A program made the translations under genes and the position numbers. A model generated the notes under the pieces. That model ran no database searches. It was not told the origin of the DNA and saw only the letters and a program-made list of their open reading frames with translations. A stretch of DNA of 64,000 bases, from the NCBI RefSeq assembly GCF_032191515.1, contig NC_091396.1, positions 8,837,885 to 8,901,884 of the forward strand. Direction: 5' to 3'. The stretch's first letter is position 1, and each line of letters begins with the position of its first letter. Positions 10,295 through 25,400 of the stretch are shown here, one piece after another. This DNA is from Phaenicophaeus curvirostris (taxonomy: Eukaryota > Chordata > Aves > Cuculiformes > Cuculidae).

Positions 10295-13200
10295 ATTGTA
10301 TCTTGGCATATGTAAAATATTATCTGTTTTGTTCATGACTTGGAAAGGTTTATTGCATTCAATGATTCTCAAGATTTTAACACTTTCTTTTTAGTAGTTC
10401 TTTCATACTAAATGTCAACATTTTTATATTTTAGTAACAGAATTGCAGTACTCTGCATTTCAGTTATCTTCTGCTGTTTCAGGAAACAATATCCTAAAAG
10501 ACCTCAAAAAAGCTTGTTTCCTGCAAGTGAAACTGCAGCTCTGTCTGGATACTAAAGCCAAGGATTTTCACTGGAGCCCAGGGGAAGGTTGTTTGCTAAC
10601 TCTTGTTGAAATTCAGTGGGAGTTGGGTGCTGAGACACTAAGCATTGTTGCCTTCAGCTAAACATGACACTTCTGAATTCACTGCATTCTATCCCAGCAA
10701 AACACTGCATCTGAGCTTTGACAAACAATCACATTTTCTTCCACATTACTCACTGAATTTGGAACAGAATTAGTGTCAAATGAGAGAAAAATCATATTCC
10801 CATGTTTGTTCTTAGTTTGTATCAATGATTGGAATGCAGTGGGTATTTTCCAGTACAAAACTATATTTCCATGAGTAGCAGTGCTAAAATTAGAAGAGTT
10901 ACTCGTGGAAATGGGAACTGGAAATTTAGATACACAGCATTTTACAGTAATTTTTTTTTACGAAAAGAATGGTACTCAGGTAAACTATATCCAGCTATGA
11001 AAAAGGCAAACACACCAACTAGAATAAGATTTAAAATAATCATGTTATTTATCAATTATTTTAAGGGTAATGGGGTCATATTAAGATTAGGAGCTGTTTT
11101 ATAAATGAGAGTATAGAAATATTTTTTTAGAGAATGTAAGTATCACTGAAATGATTTTACTGTGAAGGCTACACTCTTCTTTCTGCAGCTCTTCACAGTG
11201 TTTCACTTACCAGCATTCAGTAATGCACAGTACGTTTCGTGCACTAAATTTTCCTTTCAGGCTCAATGCACTGAGGAAGAGTAACTCCAAAAGAGACTAG
11301 AGCTTCTGGGTTTAAATTTAACACTATTTAAGGAAAGCAAACCTTTGCTAGGGGATATAACTGTTAACATTGTGATTTTTCAAGCCTAAGGTTTCTAATG
11401 GGGTTTGACTGTTCCAGCGATAACATTTTTTTCCTAGGTAACATATTTCAAGTCATATTATGAGCAAACGTTACAAAATTTTAGTGTAATGTGAAATACT
11501 GTAATGTCAGATAGCATTATTTATCTGCTTAATATGACTAAAACCATTAATTGCTGGGAGCCATACTTCATCCCAGCAACATGAAAATCCATTTTGTGCC
11601 TATCTTGTCAGTTATTGCCGATTTCCTTAATGAATTGTGATGTAGTAAAATTCTGTTGGGAAACGTGTTTATATATTTCCAACTGCAGGTTCAGTATGGT
11701 AACTCTTATTACATAGATCCTCCATTAACTAAATGTTTTCATTATTCCTATGCCGCAACATATCAAAGATGCATTTTTCTTACTTAGATATCTGAAACAG
11801 CCATTATTATTGCACATGCAGTTTTAATTATTAGAATTTATGAAATGAACTAAGTGGCTAATGTTCATTGTCTTATATTTCCATTTAATGATTCAATCAG
11901 GTTAAATTTGTCTCCAATTCCTATCAAGGTACCATACATAACTCCTTGAGGAAAGGAGAGTGTAGCTTATCCTGATCTGCTTCTACAAGTATCTTGAATT
12001 AGTTGCATAATGCTTTATACTATTTGCAATGCAGAAGTTGATCTTGATCCCAGGGAAGTTAATGGCAGAATTCCTATTCCCTGTATAGAAGAACTATGGC
12101 CTTAGCCACCCAGTGGATAGGGTGGTGGGACTTGAAGTTGCAAATAAACTTAGAGCTATCAGATCCTGATCTCACTACTACTACTGAACACTTAACTTTT
12201 AGGAATTTAGACTGATTCACACTCATATAAGATAGTAAGGGCATAAGTCTAGTTCACGGAAGGCAGTGTCTAATCTTTTACTGGTCTGTTCAAATAAGCT
12301 TAGCCATTTTACTGATCAATGGTGGCATCAATCCTAGACAACAAGTTACCAGTAGCAAATGGAACTGCTTTTATAGGCTGGCAGAAGGAGCCACAGAAAA
12401 CATTACAAGGCCAAACCTGACTCAGTTTGTAGTTAAATACTTGGAAACATCCACCACTAATAAGCAGTACCCTTCTGGTTTTATCACTCTAATTTGGTGT
12501 GTGCTATATTCCATTTACTATGTCCAGCAAGGACCATATTAACCATATTCATTAATTACAAAGCAAGATCTTAGGATTATCTTCCACTGAAGTTTCAGGT
12601 GGCAGTAAGACCGAAGTCCCGTAAACTCAAGTGATTTATAGATTATTACAGACAATGAATTTCAAAGTAGCCTCAGAAGAAAAGGTACCAGCTTTCCCAT
12701 AGTGTGAAATACTATACAAGGGACATAAATTCTCATGTGGCACAATGGGCAATCTCACACCTGCATTCTGTATCTGCACAGGATGAGGTAAAATGTCTTC
12801 AATAGATGGGAATGTCTCTTCACTATGCCAGTAATGAGAATACAATTACGTCTATGCATTACAATTCCTATTGATAATTAAAGGATATTCATCTTCATCA
12901 CAAGTATTTGCTTTAGTGAGGGCAGTGGAATTCTGAAGCTCAGCTTCATACACTGTGTGTTTGTAGTTTTCCTCGTGGAGGAATTTATTTTGTAATTGTA
13001 GAGTCCAAATAGGATCTGGTTGGCTAGCGTTTGAAGTTTTAGTATTTGCTTAGGTGTTTTGAAGTTAGCCTCACATTTGTGAAGCTGGCCACATTTGTGG
13101 TCTGAAACTACCACATACTTGAAATTCCAGGTCATCTGTATAGAACAAGTCATTGCATGATACTAAATCTTAATAGTAATTAAGAGTGACACATACATTA

Positions 13201-16200
13201 GAAATGACAATGTTTCATCATATCAACAAGAACTCAGATATGCATCAAGACACTTTCACAGTTAAATGGGGAATCTTTTCTTTTTATGGGAAAAGCCTGA
13301 CAGTCCTTAAAATGAAAGTCCATTGGATCAATGGGGCTACAAAAACTTAATGAAAAATTAGTATAGATTTTGAAGACATACTTTAAAATTCTCAGTAAGA
13401 CTCTTTGGTGCTTTTGTGGGTGGCATCACAGAAACGTGAGTTGATAATCCCATAGCACATGCCACATTCTCAAACAGATCCAGTACAGCACTGCCCAAGA
13501 GACAGATGCTACATTCATACCTGACAGATTGCTGATGTTTAGGTAAAAATAAAATATAAAAATGAAGATACTCAACAGGCTGCTCCAGTGTGTTCATATC
13601 TTCTCCCAACTAAAGCTGCTGTTAGAGTCTATGGATGTTTAATAGGTGCATGATAATGAACAGTGTTTGTCACCATGAATCCCACCACTCAAGATAGAAG
13701 CTAACAAGCTGGTTATCAAGGCCACAGCAGCTAGGAGTGAAAAAAAATAATTCCAGTTGTTAATTACTCAGCTCTCAAAAGATGATGTTCTCAGGACTTA
13801 CCTTCTGCTTGGTTAAAAGTCAGTGAGTTTGATGTTTCAGGAAGAAAAACAAAGCGGGACAGGGGGACACTATTAGCATTAGATCAGCTGTAAGATAACA
13901 CAGACATACCCAAAATAGTAGAAACCTTTCGCCCTCAATTACTCCCAATGCCCCTCCCATCCTGCCAACTGTAAATTCAAATAAACTGAAGTTCTGCTGA
14001 GATTGCTTTCATAGCATCCAACAGACCCTTTGCTGCTGGAACACAGAAAAGAATGGACTGCTAGTTGAGAATGCATCAAATGAAAAAGTGCAAAAGAATT
14101 CAGATAGCTGAAACTTCCTGAAACCCTTAGTTGGTAACATTTAGATGAAACATTTTAAAAAAAAGATAGGATTTTTTTTAAAGCTGAATTCACAAGTGAA
14201 TTCCACAGGCAATAGAAATGAAGGAAAGAGTGTCTGGAGAGGTGTCCTAGAATCTAACAAAACTGAAAGCTTCTCTCCTCCATTACTGCTCTTCATTTAG
14301 AAGATTTTGCATCAATTCCTTTGCCTGAGTCTCCCATTCTTTCTTTGTCCTGAAGTTTCAAATGCAATTACCATTAAAGACATAACATTTCTGGGAAGCC
14401 TCAAACCTCCCCAGTCAGTGATAACTCTGAAATGCTTTATGCTGAAGAAAGCAAGTTTTCACAACTATTGTCTGCTCTGAACTGGGTGCAGCAAAGTGTA
14501 CTGAAACAAAGATATAAAATGCAAGATACTAAAAAGACTATTTCATTGTTCCCATCTATGTTCATAAACAAAAAAATGTCTAACCTGGAACAGATAGACT
14601 TAGGGTTACACTGAATTGGAATATTTACTACAAAAATATTTAAAAGTGAACTCCAGACAAGAAAAATATTTGTATACTTGCAGGCTGCGAAGTACTGTTT
14701 TCCTGGAAGACAATAAATGCAGTAATTTATAGTTAAGTTCAGTCAAACTAGCACAATTTGTAGCAAATGTTTCCTGCACTGGTCTTTCTTCAGTGTAGTT
14801 GCATGACCATTAAAATTTGAGGATATGTTCTTGAACTAAAAAATCAAATTCAATAACTTTATTCCAAGGATACACATTCTATCAGCTCTGCAATTGCTGC
14901 ATGTGCTAGGTGCAAAGTTTGGAAACTCACAGTTGTCACAAAAAGGTTATGAAATTATTACAGTATAAAAAGGACCTTTCAAAAGCCTTTCTATCAACAA
15001 GCATTATATTTAAAGAACGGTTATGTAGACAGCTGAATGGATATATAATTTATTTTCCCTTTTTTTCCAAGGAAATCAACTTATTGCATTTGCTACCCCA
15101 AAGCCTGTCAAAAGGAAGATTGCATACACACATTAAAAAGTGTCCTTTGCCATAAAAAACAGCATATGAATATCAAATATTATATACAACTTAGATCTAA
15201 ACAAAGTTAATTCAAATAATTTGTGTCACGATCAGGAACTTGGGGATAAGATAGGTTTTCCCCTAAATCAAACTATTGATAGTGCAGCTTTGCAGTGTAT
15301 TCAGAGAATTTTCTAGGCAGGTAACTGTAGTATAAATAAATATTAGATTAATAATGGGAACCTAGGTCCAAAATACAGTCAATATAGACAAGTGGGTCCC
15401 CTAAACTACAGCTTCAGAAGGTATAATACTGGGTGCACAAAGCAGACAGTGCAAATATCCTCTCTTCGTGTTTCTGCATCCCTTCATAACATACACAAAC
15501 ACAGTTGAAATAAAACAGGCAAGATGAAATGCAATGAGAAACGACATGGTAAAATATTGCCTTTAAAATCTACTTTATTCAACTGGAAACAAAATATTTT
15601 AAAAGGTGATAATGCTCTAAAAGCTATTTAACTCACTAGCCAAATCAAACTGACCAAAATCTAATTTATTCCTTGCCTTGTTTAGCAAATGCTTAAAAGA
15701 TCAATATAGTTGTCTCCGTAGGTTGGTATGAAATATTAACCAGTCTGAGCGTTCTGAAGCTTTTTACAACATATTCAGCCTCATTAAACATTAAGCAGCC
15801 TTGAAATATAAATATAAAATAACTATCATCTTCCTATCCTTCAGACACAGAACAAAGGTAGCTCAAATGTGGGAAGCAGGAGGAAAAAATATTAAATGAA
15901 CTAGGAATTCACAGAGAAGTTAACTTAGGAAAGCTGTCAGTATAAATTGACTCAGTCAGATACACTTTACCATAAGGAAAGGTAATATTGCAAAATCAGA
16001 AAAAAAAAACTTCTACGGAACAAAACACTAGTGTGGCATTTATAGCATGAAAAATTCATAACAATACACCTCTGACCACAAATATACTCATGTTAGGCCC
16101 AGCCCTTCTTTATACTACAGCTCCTTTCACCCCTCACATTTGCTATAAGACTCACTCTTTAGGTTTAGTGAGAATGAAGACCCCCTCTCTTTTCTCTGCT

Positions 16201-17184
16201 TTTCGTTACTGTCTGGTATGTTAAAAATATCTGGGCAATACAGCAGAAAAGAGTTTCAGGTTCACTAAAGGGAAATGTCAGCTTTGCAAATCACTGAAAG
16301 TAACCGGACAGAAACTGTCAAAATAAGTCAGCGAAACAGTGCGGTTATTGTCAGTACGTAACTCAAGCCCGCAATCCGAAATGTGGCTAAAGGTTATAGA
16401 CAATATAGCAAGAAGGCTCTCCTAGGATGTACGGATCAACTAATTTAGCCAAAAATGCCATTTAATTTTAATATATGCATTACATTTAATAGCTTTTTCT
16501 CTCATTTGTCTGCTTGCTTTATTCTTACTGCATATTGGTAGTGAAGAATAAAATTCAGCCACACACAGCATTGCCTTTGCCACTGAAGAGTCTGTCAGAG
16601 TTAACAGAGAAGATTTTTATGTAGCTTTCTTATTGCTGCTTCTTCTAGCATTATCCAGTATTGATACTGGACCAGATGTACCAGCGTTAGAATTTATCAC
16701 TGCTGCCTTCTCTCAATTTGGCAAGATAGTAACAGCAAGAAGTGAAACTGTGTAGGATTCTTTCCGCTGCAGAGATACTAGATTTTGTAAACACTATACT
16801 GAGCTATTAAGTTAGAACTATCAAATTCTCTTATACAACATGATAGTAGGAATATCATCAGTCATTGCAGAAACCGTAAGGAGCTGAGAATGGAACCAAG
16901 AAACTAATATAGGACACCTGGAAGCAAAAAAATACATATTTTTAAAATAGGTATTTTTAAAATTTTGTGGCGTAAGCAAGATATCAGTGGGCTCACATAA
17001 AGAGTAAGTGTATCAGACACATTAAAAATGATATTCAAACAGCATTTGACATTGGGCTATTTTTGCTGTGTTCTCAGAATAGAACTGAAAAGATACTCAT
17101 GCATTGCACTGCATTATATCATGCTTTTATACTTTCTCTACCTACATGATATGCTATAAGCAAGAGTTTATTAAAACAGCATCA

Positions 17185-17231
17185 AATTTGACATTTGACA
17201 TTTATTTGACACTTATTTGACATTTATTTGC
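17185..17231. repeat. Short tandem repeat, 11-bp unit
   Basis: Three consecutive units catttatttga (17199-17209), cacttatttga (17210-17220) and catttatttgc (17221-17231), preceded by a shortened catttga unit. Confidence 0.75.
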
Positions 17232-20200
17232 ACACCAAATTTTCAGATGTACTTTGTGGACAGGGTTATGCCATCTCCAAAGATATGCTTTAGAATTGTA
17301 TTTTAAAATTCATTTAATGGGAAAAGTTTATACACATTGTAAGCAAAGCCCAGCACCTTGTAGTTTAGTCAAAGGGGTGAGCCATAGGCTAACCGCAACA
17401 CAGGTTCAGGGAGGGCAAGGAAAGCCTTGGATTTCCTGTACCTTCTTCAGCTCTGCACCATCCCACTTGCTCCTGGTAAAACTCAGAACAATCTCAGATA
17501 AAAACCAGCCTTACCAGAACCACAGCTGTCCCTTCCCCGATATGCCTTTTGTTTTGATGCATGGGTGATTCACAGAGCTGCCTCCACAGTTCCACTCAGC
17601 AGACACCGTTATGCAAGGAATCACTCCCATTTCTTACAGCCACGAAGGAGCATAACGAAGCCACGTGGATGAGGCTGTGTGGTGCAGACACGAATGCACA
17701 GAATCCACATAGCAATTTAAGGCACATTGTGTGATGCTTTGCTTCCTTCTTTAAACCCAGTGTTTTGCCTAAATTGCAGGTCTTGCAGGTTGTTTGGAAA
17801 GAATGGTAATTTGACAGTCATGTCAAGCATTTATTTGATCCCTTGGTACAACACAGAGGAATTGAGCAAGACCGTTTTCTTGCTGAGATTGCCGCAGCTC
17901 TTTTGTCCAAAAATCCTCTTCTCCCAAGGGTTTACTCATTCATACGTCATTCTTGTATCTCATGGAGCTTCTGGCATATAGGAAACAAGTCAAACACCAG
18001 AGTTAGAAGGTCACCTAAGTGCTGTGCAGCTAGCATAGAGGCTTAGGGCAGAACGAGCAGGCACAACAAAGGGATATGCAGGCAGGGATAGTATTACAAA
18101 GGGAGAGGAATTTTGCCTATCCAACTGCTCTCCAATCAAGCCTGGAAAACTAGCCTTCTCATGGATGACATCTGTTTCACTTTTTGTCCTCTGCTCCCCT
18201 TGAAAGTTTGAGATGAAAAATACTGGCCTCAAATTTACTGTAAATATCTGCTCAGGCAAGGTGTAACAGTTTGCTTTGATCAAGTTGCACTTCTTTTAGA
18301 CATCTATCCAAACCCAGCTTCTGGAATGCAATCTTTGAAGTCTTACAGACTCTTTTTATATAAGACTTCCATCCATCCCCATCTTTTAACTGAGTAGTCA
18401 CTTATTACTCAGCTTTAATACTACAATACTTTTTTCCTGATAGACTTGCCCCTGCTCACGCTCAGCTGAAAGCACTACTGCAAAGCAAAGCCAACACTCT
18501 GCTCCCTCCACTCCACCAAAGTCTAAGTGACTAATCTCCACCTTGAAAGGTCTTCACAACCTACAGTCCCCAATAATCCTAGTTTCTCACCCACTGCTGA
18601 AAATTTTATTCCTATCATTTACCCACAGCACTAACAGTTCATTTTTTAAAGGGCAAATAAAAGCCAAATATCATATATATGCTCCCATGCTGTTCCTCAT
18701 ATTTGAGAACGTTTTCTAGATTTCTGCTTAGCTCACAATGCCCTCCTCCCAAGGCTCTCCTCAGCCTCATCTTCCAAAAATAATTGCCAACCAGCACATT
18801 ATTATGTTTTCTCTCTGCAGGACAAAATGGAGACGAAGAAAGGAAGCTCTCCAATTGACCAATTGACATTTCAGAAACTTCTTAAGACTTCCACAAGCCC
18901 CACCCTGGGTGTTAAACACAGCCTACACACATTCCTTATTTTGCCTCTACCCACATGTTCTCCCTTGTCTTGCACTGTAAATTCTTTGGCAATGTCTTTT
19001 GGTTCAGTGCTGGTACAGTGTTTAGGACAGTGAAATTATGCCTCATGACTTGGATTCCTAAGAGTTACAGTAACAGAAGTAATAAAACAACCCACTTTTA
19101 ACTTTATTTGACTAAAATTCATACCTCAAGACCACCAAACCATGAAGAAATAGCATATAAGGCAAAAAGAGAACAGCCACACAGACAAGAATGGCACATT
19201 GCAAATGCATCAACCCTGAGCTAGTATTAATTGGTATGGCCCCAAAAAATTTTTTTTATGGCTCAAAAATATACGTTTTATCTGCCTCCTTCAGTATACC
19301 TATGCATTTACATCCACAGGCACTATTTGAAATAAATCTGTCTGCAAACAATCCTCCTAGATAAAAAGAAACACTGAATAAAGCATCCCTGTATATTTTT
19401 TTTTGCTGCCATAACAGATGTGTAATGGATGTGCATCCAGCAGCACAAGAAAGAGATCAGGAAGCAAATTCTCCAGCTGTTTGTATTAATAAAGAATAAA
19501 AATGGTAACACATATGCAAATTCGTTTCACTGAGGCCTATAAAGACATCCTGGTACTGCTGTAGTTTTCTGTTGTCCCTAGAAGAATTGAAAACCTATTT
19601 AAGATCCATAAAAGGATAGGTACACAGTGAGAATGCCATCAAAACATATGCTGGGTTTTTTTCTGTAGTAGCTCATATGGAGCTATGTTTTGCATTTGTG
19701 CTGAAAAGTGTTAATAATACAGGGATGTTTTTGTTATTGCCGTGTAGGTTTTACACAGGGTGCAGGCCTTTTCTCCTTCTCACACCATTCCACCAGTGAA
19801 TAGGCTAGGGATGCACAAGAAGTTGGGAGGGGACACTGCTGGCACAGCTGACCCCAACAGACCCAAGGGATATTCCTTGCCCTATGATGTCGTGCTCAGC
19901 AATAAAAGGCTGAGGGAAGAAGGAGGAAGGGGAGGCATTTGAAGTGATGGCATTTGTCTTCCCAAGTTACTGTTACATGTGATGGAGCCCTGCTTTCCTG
20001 GAGATGGCTGAACACCCGCCTGCTAATGAGAAGTAGTGAATGAATTCCGTGTTTGCTTTGCTCGTCTGAGCTGCTTTTACTTTACCTATTAATCTGTCTT
20101 TATCTCAACCCACAAGTTTTCTGGCTTTTACTCTTCTGATTCTCTCCCACAACTCACCAGGAGTGAGTGAGCAAGTGGCTGCGTGAGGCTTAGTTGCTAA

Positions 20201-23200
20201 CTGGAGTTAAGCCACAACAGAATACGAGAGCTCTTTCGGAACACTCTAATAGAAATCTTTGACCTACTCAAAAGCCTTTGAAGCTCACTTACTATAGGTC
20301 ACTGAAAAAAATTAGTTTCTGGAGCAGATATTCTAATAGAATTAAACTCTTTTCTTTAAGCATTATTTGGTATATATATAATTGGATACAAGCCCACACA
20401 GCAAATAGATGAATTATCAGCAAAGTCACTTGATAGCTTATTAGCTTAAAATGTCTGATATTCTTCAGTAAGTTTATTTTCAGAAGGTATCGTGCTAGAT
20501 TTGCAAACAGGCTGGAAAAAAACTAATTAGAAATAACTATTGTTGAGAAATGTTAATGTGGAATGGAAGACATTTAAAGAACAGTAAGGGAGTTTAAAAT
20601 ATGAGTTCATTCCAGTAAATCAGTGTCAAAATGACAAGAGAAGCCAACGCAGTTCAAGACAGATATATGGAACAATACGTAAGATAAACAAAAAAGCTTT
20701 TGAACCCATCCACTGAATATAAGAAGTGAAAGATTTGATTAAGTATTAAAAGAAAAAGGCTAAATGAAATGAAACAAAACCAAAAGTGAATCATACAGCT
20801 CAAAATCTCTCAGTAGGAGAGGGTTTTTTTCCTGGTTTGGTTTTTGAAGTTTTTTTTTTTTATTTAAATTGGGACAAAACAATTAAGAATTTGCTGCTCA
20901 GAATGAGAGTGAAAAAGATCAAACTAAACCACAGTAACTACCTGGAATATTTAAAGAATTAATTTGCAACTATTCTAAGATATAACTGTATCTAATGCAA
21001 CACACCTGAATCCTCCTACAAGGAGGTTTTAAGGCTTTTCCCAACCTTTAATACTTTCTTGTATCAATGCAAATTATGCACTGACAGCACTTGCCAAGAA
21101 CAAGTATTTTGAGTCACATTCAGGCAAACTGAATAAACAGTCAAGGTGATCACTGTGGGAAATATCATCATTGCATGACCAACCTCACCTCTGCAGTAGC
21201 AGGTGTTTGGGGGGCAATTTCTGCATTTATTGCACTGTATCTTCATTCAGCATGAGCAAAGGTAATACTTTGTCTCACATACTCTGGTTATTGGTGTGCG
21301 ATGCCCGGGAGCCATAAGCATTTATGGTTAAGGTCCTCCAGAAGTTTACGTGGAACCTGGATCGTAACTCACTGCACACACTGTTCTTCCCCATCTCAGC
21401 CCCAGAGCATTCCCAGCACATTACCTCTGGCTGATGTGATACAGATCATGCCAGCAATTCACAATGACTTCTTTGCTACAGGTTGTTGAGGCAAAGTGCC
21501 TTCAGCAGACCTATCTGGCTCCTTACACTGTAATAACGATCAAAAGTTGAAAGATGAAGGTTTTCATGGTAACTGAGCTCTACTGAGTAAAAAGTAGTAT
21601 GATAGCATTGGTTTTTTGTGTGATTTGTCTAAATCAAAGTAAACTTTTTAGAGAAACAAGTTAATTGATCAGTATCCTCTGTCTTCTATAGATCTTCCTT
21701 AATCTTTCCTGCAAGGTTTCCCATAACTTTGACCTACATGTAAACCAGAGCTATGTCCTAAAAGACTTCACTGCTACTTTAGTCTGAGATTTCTAACTTT
21801 GATTAGACAACTAAACTCAGCACACAAGCACTATATTGGCATAGCCTGATATAACCAGTCAAAAGAATTTACTGCTTCATCCAATGGTAATGTGATCTAT
21901 GCCAACTTTTTCCTGGTACAACTTATTTTTCCCTTATCAGCCCAGTGGCAGTAGGAAATACTCCTTCATATTGTTCTCTCCTGCCTGAACAGCCCATGCA
22001 AGGGAGTAAGGGAGTGACTTATGCCCCTTCTCTTGCAAAAGGATGCACAACTACTTATAACTGGGCCCTAAGGAAGACCATATACTAGACATCAGATATC
22101 CAAGAGAAAAAAAATGGGAGCAGAAATTGAGGGAAGTCTTCACTGATGCTTTATAATTTCATGTAGTTCAAGAGAGATCCCTGAAGACAAGAAAGATACC
22201 AACACAATGCCATTAGTTAAAGGAAAGACTAGGGAAACTGAAAACATGTGTTGGGAAAGCTTAAAAATCATTTTAGAAAACCAAGAGAGGGAAACACTTT
22301 AAACAAGCACACTAGTGGGTCAACTAAGGGTTCCAGAGATGCTTGTAAGAGAAAATCTCCAAGGATATTACCATGAGGATAGATAAAGGGATGCAATGGG
22401 AACCTGATGTAATGATGTTCAGAATCATTTCCCCAGGTTTCATATTGGAAGCTAAAGGCATTAAAAAATTTAGAACAGCAAATGTGTTCCTGAAATGCAT
22501 ACAAACTACATTTGATAAGCTGTTTAATTATATATTGGTAAAAACAGGAGATTAGGCTAACATTTTTACAAGCAGAAATAACACTGAAATGAAAAGAAAA
22601 GGAAGCCTTCATTAACAAGTTTGGGGGGGGGAGAAGCAATAATTTGCTTTTCAATAAAATGATTTAGACATTCGTTAAAGAGAAGAAGGAAGTCCTCCTA
22701 GGAAGAAGTCTAGTATAGTTAATGCATCAAAGAATCTAGAATGAAGGCAAAAACATCTAGAAAAATGTCATAAGGAAAGTTGCTTTGAATAATTAATCAA
22801 AAATTTTACTTGGACTCACCAAGAGCTTTCCAAGACAAAGAATACAACCCAGTGCAACTAAGATGGTATAAATAATATGATTTAATTATACATTATTTTC
22901 ATTTAAAAATTTCCTTTTAACAAAGAACCTTTTAACGAGGTTGGGTTTTTTTCAGGGGTGGGCTGGGGTGGTGCTGGCATTTAACAATTTACAAGGGTGC
23001 AGAATTAAAAAGATGAGCCAGCTTTATAATTTAGACCTTTCTTTTCCAAATCAGTGTTATATTCCCCTGGAAGCTCAAACTGTACGCAGGTATTTTCCAT
23101 CCACCAATTAGCATGCATTTTGCAGCCCCTAATCTGAGCCTTAGGCTTGAGTGCTGGCTTATTCAGCAGAGAAATCAGAGAGCTTCCTTCTCCATCACCA

Positions 23201-23979
23201 CTGGCATGAACTACTATGGAACGTACTCCCACATCCATTTTCCACGATCATAGCTGCATGGCCTTTATTTAAAATTAGGTCTGCATTTGCTATTGCCTCC
23301 TTCACAGGTGATGAGAGGTTTTTACTGTAACTACAAGCCTCTGGCTGGAGCCTCATGCTTTTAGCTTGGAGGAATCCAGTTTGATTTCCCATGTGTTGAA
23401 AAATATTAGAGGTCACAAAGAAAGAATATATGGCTCTATAGGAGCATAAAACCTGCAGAGGAAGGAGGGAGGATAAACAACATTTAACACCACTGTAAAG
23501 AATAAATCAAACCAAGCCATTTAATGTGACTGCAAAAAATAATTTTACCCAGTATCAACCAAGCTGAAATAAATATTTAAAGGTGTACTACTCAGTTTTT
23601 CTCTGAAAAGAGTAAATCCACTTAGTCTTTTCCCAAAGATTGGCTTCTAAATAAGATGACAACTACATTCCAAACTAGCTAAAAATTCAATACGATCGAG
23701 CATCATTTGATTAATTTGGAACAGTAGTAAAACAATATAACATGCAAGAAACCCTACACCTCTTGTCCTCTGCCTCTTCATTTAGGAGTCACGTTCACAA
23801 ATGCATCCCATCAACTTGACTCACGCTGGCGGAGGTAGAAGGGAAGAGGAACAGTAGAGGATGATGCTCTGTGCATTCCCCTAGCTGGGCTGGTTATCCC
23901 AGACTCTCCTTGGTCTTTGGCAGTGACTACAGCTTGCAAAATAATGGCCTCAACAGATTCTTAGACCACTTGCTGTTAT

Positions 23980-24200
23980 AATCTGTATAATAAGTATTAG
24001 TTTAGCTTTTCATATGGAAAGTTAATCCCCTAATAACATTTCAAATTACTGAACAACGTTTGGAAAAAATCATAGCTACCATTCAGAAACCTGTTCTGCA
24101 ATCAGCTACGCAAGATATACAGCATTCTGTAATTAGTGCACACCTTTAAGACTTCACTAATTACCTTTTATGAATTAAAATTGTTCCCCCCCTCCACTAA
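23980..24200. promoter_or_regulatory. Candidate non-coding regulatory element (homeodomain-rich)
   Basis: Contains TAATTAG, TAATTAC, ATTAGT, a CATATG E-box and several CAAT-type motifs in about 220 bases. Composition resembles conserved enhancers of developmental loci. This is pattern recognition only; such motifs are frequent by chance in AT-rich DNA. Confidence 0.2.
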
Positions 24201-25400
24201 CCACTATACTTGAGAGAAAAAAGGCGTATATACTTCTAAGGCAGCTGAAAATTCAGTAAGATAATGTCACTGATTTGGTTATTTCCAGGTGAACATCAGG
24301 TTATTCAACCTAGGTGAATTTAATGATTCTGGACAGGTTGTGCAATGAATCTTCCCATAAATCACTTATAATTGAAAACATAAAAATTAAAAATCAGTCT
24401 GAAGAGGGAGATAACAGTAGTAATGATGGAAAGCAGTAATCTACAGATAGTTGTGCTGCCATTTTAATCAAGGCCATTCTGATGAGAAGCTTCTGAACCT
24501 CATGGAGACAAACTCAAGTATGACGAGGCTAGGGTATCTAACTTGTTAGTGCTTTTAAATGACTACATGTGATTAAAAAACGTGTTCCCAATGTATTGAC
24601 ATAAAAACTTCGTAGTTTTTCTCTCTAATACGATGATCTTTTACATTTCTCAGAAAGACTGAGTTCAGCTTGACTTTCCACACCCCCTGCACAGTATCCA
24701 TTACTAGCTGGCTATTGCTTCTATGGCGAGACATGGATTAGGGGATTTGCTTGCATTAATATCCCAAGTCGGTATTTTGAATGATACAGGGCATTTCAGG
24801 TACCAAATTCCCTGGGTAAAGACCACAATTCTTGCTGATCAGAAAATGATGCCACAACCTTTTCATGAAAAGAAGTTGGAACAACCTGGATCAGGAGGAG
24901 GCTTGTACCCCAGCTCAACAGCAGTGCTGAAGTCTCCAATTCAGTCAATGGAGAGCATGGCCCATCCTGTGAAACAAGCTGAAAGCCCACTGTGTCTGCT
25001 TGACCTTCCCATTCTTTAGAGCACAAAGGCCTATTTCTTTTGTAGGAGTGAAAACATAAGAGCCGGTACAGCATCTCCAGCCTTCCCACTCCACAGTCCT
25101 CCTGGAAGTCATCACTGCACAACCCACACAGGGCAAGTATGACAAACAGAGAAAGGATGAGTGACTCCAGATCAATCATAAGGGTGCCTCTATTACTTAA
25201 AATAGCAACTGGAAAATATAGCTTTTAACATCACACTGAAAAAGGGGGGATTTTTCCTCTCCTTACCTGCCAAGAGCTTGTAGCCAAGGACTACACAAAC
25301 AGCAAAAAGACTGCACATGTCCTCTGACCAAGTGTAAACATGTTTCATCACCTTCTAGCAAGAAACCCAATCTTATTCATAGGTCTCATCTAATAAAGAA

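Larger units (their letters stand above)
8359..10310 (+). other. RCN1: RCN1 3' untranslated region and immediate downstream flank
   Basis: Sequence after the HDEL stop. Three AATAAA hexamers lie 224, about 1160 and about 1930 bases after the stop. The mammalian RCN1 3' UTR is, from memory, of the order of 1.5 kb, so the second or third site may be the main one. The open frames at 9156-9476 and 9830-10108 show no domain. The true end needs transcript data. Confidence 0.55.
10311..25400. other. Intergenic, no gene recognised
   Basis: AT-rich DNA downstream of RCN1. All open frames on both strands are short, lack domains and overlap without pattern. Local features are an 8-bp inverted repeat GAATTCAC-AA-GTGAATTC near 14186-14203, the short tandem repeat at 17185-17231, T-rich runs near 20822-20870 and a G9 run at 22623-22631. 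No RNA gene was recognised. Homeodomain-motif-rich DNA at about 23980-24200 is described separately. Confidence 0.7.

Noticed and set aside
22268..22654. 128-aa minus-strand open frame
   Set aside because: It contains low-complexity and hydrophobic residues from antisense reading of A-rich DNA and a G9 run. No recognisable domain.
24723..25179. Overlapping open frames on both strands (98 aa on +, 127 aa on -)
   Set aside because: Among the longest in the intergenic part, but neither shows a family motif, splice support or neighbours. Opposite-strand overlap of this kind is common by chance.
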